Assembly: GCA_029565675.1 (NCBI GenBank)
Contig: JAKQNP010000052.1
Location: 62,001 to 126,000, forward strand
DNA length: 64,000 bases
Source: a bacterium
GTDB taxonomy: Bacteria; Zhuqueibacterota; Zhuqueibacteria; Residuimicrobiales; Oceaniaggregativiventaceae
Direction: 5' to 3'
In this document: positions 61,202-64,000 of the stretch, piece by piece
Position numbering within the stretch: the stretch's first letter is position 1
Layout of the letters: the number at the start of each line of letters is the position of its first letter
Translations under genes and position numbers: made by a program
The notes under the pieces: model-generated
Databases searched by the model: none
What the model was told of the DNA's origin: nothing
Seen by the model: the letters and a program-made list of their open reading frames with translations, nothing else

Positions 61202-63139
61202 TCATGCTTTTCGGCTTGTCAATCTTTGCAATCCGAACATCAGCAATCCGATGGACATCAGCATGGCGCTGACCGCATAATAGATGCCGGTCTTATCTGG
61301 ATTGTGCGGCGTCAGAACCAGCAACAACACCAACAGAGACAAGCCGGCGGCGATTGCGCCGATCAGGGTAAGCATGTTGATCCCTTGGTCTGCAGCCGTT
61401 GTCAACTCTTTTTCGACGTCAACCGGTGTCTCGAGTTTGGTAAAGAACTCATCAACCGGCTGCTGATTGCCGAGCAGATCTTTGGCATATAGACGCGAGA
61501 AGATGATGGATACGGCGACGAACAACACAGAGGCGAGGGTAATCCAGGCCAGCGGCGCCAGAGACTGCGGCTGCCAGATCTGCAGCTGCGCGAATCCCAG
61601 GTTATCATTGGCATTGAAGAGCATTGAATAGAACCAGAAAACCAAACCGATTGCCACGCTTGCGGCAATCGCCTGGACGCGGCTCTTGCGGAACAGTTTG
61701 CCCTGATAAGGTGAAGCAAACAGGAAAAAGAGGGTCACTCCGACGGTCAGAAGATATTGTGGGCCCAGATCGTATTTGAGCACAAAGCGGGCAATAGAGG
61801 CGACAAGAGTTCCACAGATGATCGACGATATGGCTGACCATCGGGAAATTTTGCGGGTAAGGATGCCGAGCAAAAGTGGAATGTTGATTGGAATGCCGGT
61901 CAGCCCGAAAAAAATGTTTGAAAAACTGAAAACACCATACCGGCTGTGAACAATGGTCAGAGCCATTGCCATGGCGAAAAAGCAGAGGCCGATCGTGGCC
62001 AGGCGGCCGACCTGGAGCACTTTTTTCTCATCAGCATGAGGATTAAAAAACCGTTTGTAGACATCTATGGAAATGATCGCCGAGGTTGCGTTCCAGCCAG
62101 AATCCATGGCCGACATCGAAGCGGACATCATGGCAGCGAGAAAAATTCCTACCAGACCGGCAGGCATATAGCGCATTACCACGGCGATAAAGATATTCTC
62201 ATCGGCTTTGGCGATATGGGAAAAATGTTCGATCAGCGATACATCAGGCCAAAGCACTTTACCGACCAGGGGCGGGATACCGAACAGCAGCGGGCTGAGA
62301 AGAAAGAGCAAAAATGCCAGCATACCGACTCGATAAGCCGATTTCTCATCGCGCACGCTGTAATAGCGCTGTGCGTTGCCGCCCACCGCGTAACTAAAGG
62401 TGAATGACGCAGGGATACCCAAAAGATACCAAAAATCATAGGTGGTATTATCCTGCAGGATATGTGTCAGTTTCAGTGGCGGCACGCTTTGCAAGAAATC
62501 GCCGATCGATCCGACATCGCCGGAGAGGAAGATGGTCGGGAGCAAAATTGTACAGATACTGAAAAAGATGAGAAACTGCACCACATCGGTGACGCAAACC
62601 GCCCACAGTCCGCCGGTGAAGGAATAGATCAGAATGATCAAACCAACCACCACGATCATGATGTCTATCGCCATGATGGAGTTTGGAAAAAGAGTGGGAG
62701 CGGTTATTTTTGCCAATGAGGCGAGATGCTGAGCCGGCCAATAGGCGGAACTGAAGATCAACATGATGCTGAGAAAGGCATGGGTGGTTTTGTTGAATCG
62801 GTTTTGCACATATTCGACCGGTGAGGTAATGCGGGTACGCCGCCAACGGCGGGCGGAAAGCTGAAAACCGATAAAAAACGAAATCGGCCAGGTTAGAAAA
62901 TAGAGAATCCCGTACCAGCCGGTATTATAGGCAAAGCTGGCGGCCCCGGTAAAAGTCCAGGCGGAAAAAAGAGTCATATAGAGCGACAAGCCGGCCACCC
63001 ACCAGGGAATCGAGTTGCCGCCGATAAAAAAATCTTTACCGCCTTTCATAAAACGGGAAAAGTAAAAACCGATGGCGAGCATGAGAATGAGATAAAAAAC
63101 AACCACCAGATAATCAACCAGAGGGAGTGAAAGATGCAT
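61202..63139 (-). CDS. Sodium:solute symporter (SSS family), paralogue B
   Basis: The 645-residue protein has the same plan as its downstream neighbour: SRFMKGGKDFFIGGNSIPWW, SFTGGLWAVCVTDVVQF and MMSASMSAMDSGWNATSAI. By eye most positions are shared along the whole length, and a stretch around 62095-62180 is nearly identical in DNA to 59935-60020, which suggests recent duplication or gene conversion. The differences are concentrated in the external loop around residues 220-250 and the C-terminal fifth. It is divergent from the PAS sensor gene at the right end. Confidence 0.94.
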   Translation of the reverse strand: MHLSLPLVDYLVVVFYLILMLAIGFYFSRFMKGGKDFFIGGNSIPWWVAGLSLYMTLFSAWTFTGAASFAYNTGWYGILYFLTWPISFFIGFQLSARRWRRTRITSPVEYVQNRFNKTTHAFLSIMLIFSSAYWPAQHLASLAKITAPTLFPNSIMAIDIMIVVVGLIILIYSFTGGLWAVCVTDVVQFLIFFSICTILLPTIFLSGDVGSIGDFLQSVPPLKLTHILQDNTTYDFWYLLGIPASFTFSYAVGGNAQRYYSVRDEKSAYRVGMLAFLLFLLSPLLFGIPPLVGKVLWPDVSLIEHFSHIAKADENIFIAVVMRYMPAGLVGIFLAAMMSASMSAMDSGWNATSAIISIDVYKRFFNPHADEKKVLQVGRLATIGLCFFAMAMALTIVHSRYGVFSFSNIFFGLTGIPINIPLLLGILTRKISRWSAISSIICGTLVASIARFVLKYDLGPQYLLTVGVTLFFLFASPYQGKLFRKSRVQAIAASVAIGLVFWFYSMLFNANDNLGFAQLQIWQPQSLAPLAWITLASVLFVAVSIIFSRLYAKDLLGNQQPVDEFFTKLETPVDVEKELTTAADQGINMLTLIGAIAAGLSLLVLLLVLTPHNPDKTGIYYAVSAMLMSIGLLMFGLQRLTSRKA

Positions 63140-63348
63140 CAGACGGCTCCTGTTTGGGATCCATACCTGCAGAAAAATCGAAGAATGGATTTGCGCAATA
63201 TAAACGATCCGGGGGACAAATGCAAGTGACGAGCGCCGGATTCGCTTTTTGGACTGAACGTCAAGATCTGGCGTCCGAACTTTCTTCGGGAATGCCTGAG
63301 GTGGATTCTTTGTTGTATGCTGAACATAAAAGATTAAAACCGAACTCT

Positions 63349-64000
63349 ATGAAGCAGTCTATGCTCAAACACACAGTTGATCAATTGCAGCAAGAAAATG
63401 CTCAGCTCAAATCGATAATCGCCAGTTTGGCTGAGGGAGTCATTGTCGCTGACCAGGAGGGTCGATTTGTCTACTTTAATCCTGCAGCCAAGGAGATTCT
63501 CGGAATCGGTATGCTCGACATTGCCGCTGCAGAGTGGACTTTTGCTTATGGTTGCTTTCTTTCCGATAAAGTGACTCCATTTCCAGTTGAGCAGCTGCCA
63601 CTTGCGCGCGCGATAAGAGGTGAACACGTTCATGAAGAGCGCATCTATATCCGCAACGGAGCAAGGCCGCAGGGACTCACGATCGAAGTGACCGCCAGTC
63701 CGCTGGTGGATAAAAATGGTTTTATCCAGGGTGGCACGATCATCTTTCGCGACATCACCGCTGCTATTGCAGCCGAAGAGCTGCACCGAGAGAGTGAAAT
63801 CCGCTTGACGGCACAATTTCGTGGTTTTCCCATTCCTACCTATGTCTGGCAAAAAAAGAGCCGCGATTTTATCCTCATCGACTATAACGACTCTGCCGAT
63901 CAGATCACCAACGGCAACATCAAAAATTATCTGGGCGTCTCTTTTTCCAGGCTTTATGCCGATGCTCCGGAAATTCGCGCTGAGATTCGGCGTTGTTTTC
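63349..64000 (+). CDS. PAS-domain sensor protein, N-terminal part, cut by window edge
   Basis: About 217 residues are visible. A short coiled helix (HTVDQLQQENAQLK) leads to a PAS domain (ASLAEGVIVADQEGRFVYFN, then GGTIIFRDITAA), and a second PAS-like domain begins (FPIPTYVWQKKSRDFILID). Such proteins usually end in a histidine kinase or diguanylate cyclase domain, which would lie beyond the window. The same frame stays open upstream, with ATGs at 63292 and 63220; the latter has GGGGGA before it, so the true start is uncertain. It is divergent from SSS paralogue B and might regulate it. Confidence 0.8.
   Translation, partial: MKQSMLKHTVDQLQQENAQLKSIIASLAEGVIVADQEGRFVYFNPAAKEILGIGMLDIAAAEWTFAYGCFLSDKVTPFPVEQLPLARAIRGEHVHEERIYIRNGARPQGLTIEVTASPLVDKNGFIQGGTIIFRDITAAIAAEELHRESEIRLTAQFRGFPIPTYVWQKKSRDFILIDYNDSADQITNGNIKNYLGVSFSRLYADAPEIRAEIRRCF

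Noticed and set aside
1-64000. tRNA, rRNA or riboswitch genes
   Set aside because: Gaps between genes were read by eye for cloverleaf arms and known riboswitch cores, and none was convincing; a tRNAscan or Infernal run would be decisive.

Overview
The window looks like a chromosomal segment of a Gram-negative, free-living, probably uncultured bacterium of moderate GC content. The sequence shows signal peptides, lipobox lipoproteins, a small outer-membrane-barrel-like protein, a Tat-type signal and a GT51 penicillin-binding protein. A bacterial V-type ATPase operon in the order E-DUF2764-A-B-D-I-K, the AmmeMemoRadiSam genes, several SSS-family symporters and many glycoside-active enzymes recall the FCB group (for example KSB1 or Calditrichota-like lineages). 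That placement is inference from gene content, not a phylogenetic result. I see no rRNA, tRNA, prophage, transposase or CRISPR array.

Region 1 (1-15450, all minus strand) is a signalling and cell-envelope block. Read in the direction of transcription it holds: a PAS-GAF-GAF protein closed by a terminator; an AmmeMemoRadiSam set (Tat-signal radical SAM enzyme, signal-peptide-bearing MEMO-AMMECR1 fusion, separate AMMECR1); a partner-switching set (8-TM GAF-SpoIIE phosphatase, STAS antagonist, RsbW-like kinase, GAF-GAF-SpoIIE phosphatase, receiver-SpoIIE phosphatase); a B12-binding radical SAM protein; a deoxynucleoside kinase; an unknown membrane-anchored protein; and the start of a class A PBP. 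Several of these overlap by ATGA and must be translationally coupled. No sigma factor is present, so the target of the switch is unknown.

Region 2 (15451-24654) holds an intergenic repeat array, glycogen branching enzyme, a methyltransferase, a small barrel protein, a sialidase-like lipoprotein, an SSS symporter and a URO-D-family protein. Region 3 (24972-33689, plus strand) is a sugar-uptake and glycoside-processing operon: RbsB/A/C-like ABC transporter, GH1 beta-glucosidase, M28-type hydrolase, DegT-type PLP aminotransferase, a NodB-type deacetylase with no canonical start codon, and MscL with a zinc-ribbon tail. It could handle an amino- or acyl-modified glycoside.

Region 4 (33981-48008, minus strand) is about ions and membranes: a CPA2 antiporter with an EIIA-like tail, the V-ATPase operon, a patatin-like hydrolase, a DUF2254 protein, an AI-2E-family permease and a half-length TauE/SafE protein. 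The K subunit carries residues resembling a Na+ site, which fits with three SSS symporters and the antiporter. Region 5 (48339-64000) is glycan catabolism and transport: heparinase II/III-like protein, an unclassified TIM-barrel-like hydrolase, GH38 alpha-mannosidase, a tagatose/psicose-3-epimerase-like protein, a TraB-family protein, two tandem paralogous SSS symporters, and the start of a PAS sensor protein.

A dispersed intergenic repeat of about 140 bp with inverted ends occurs four times (1676, 15787, 15933, 58793). It is the clearest structure not explained by genes.
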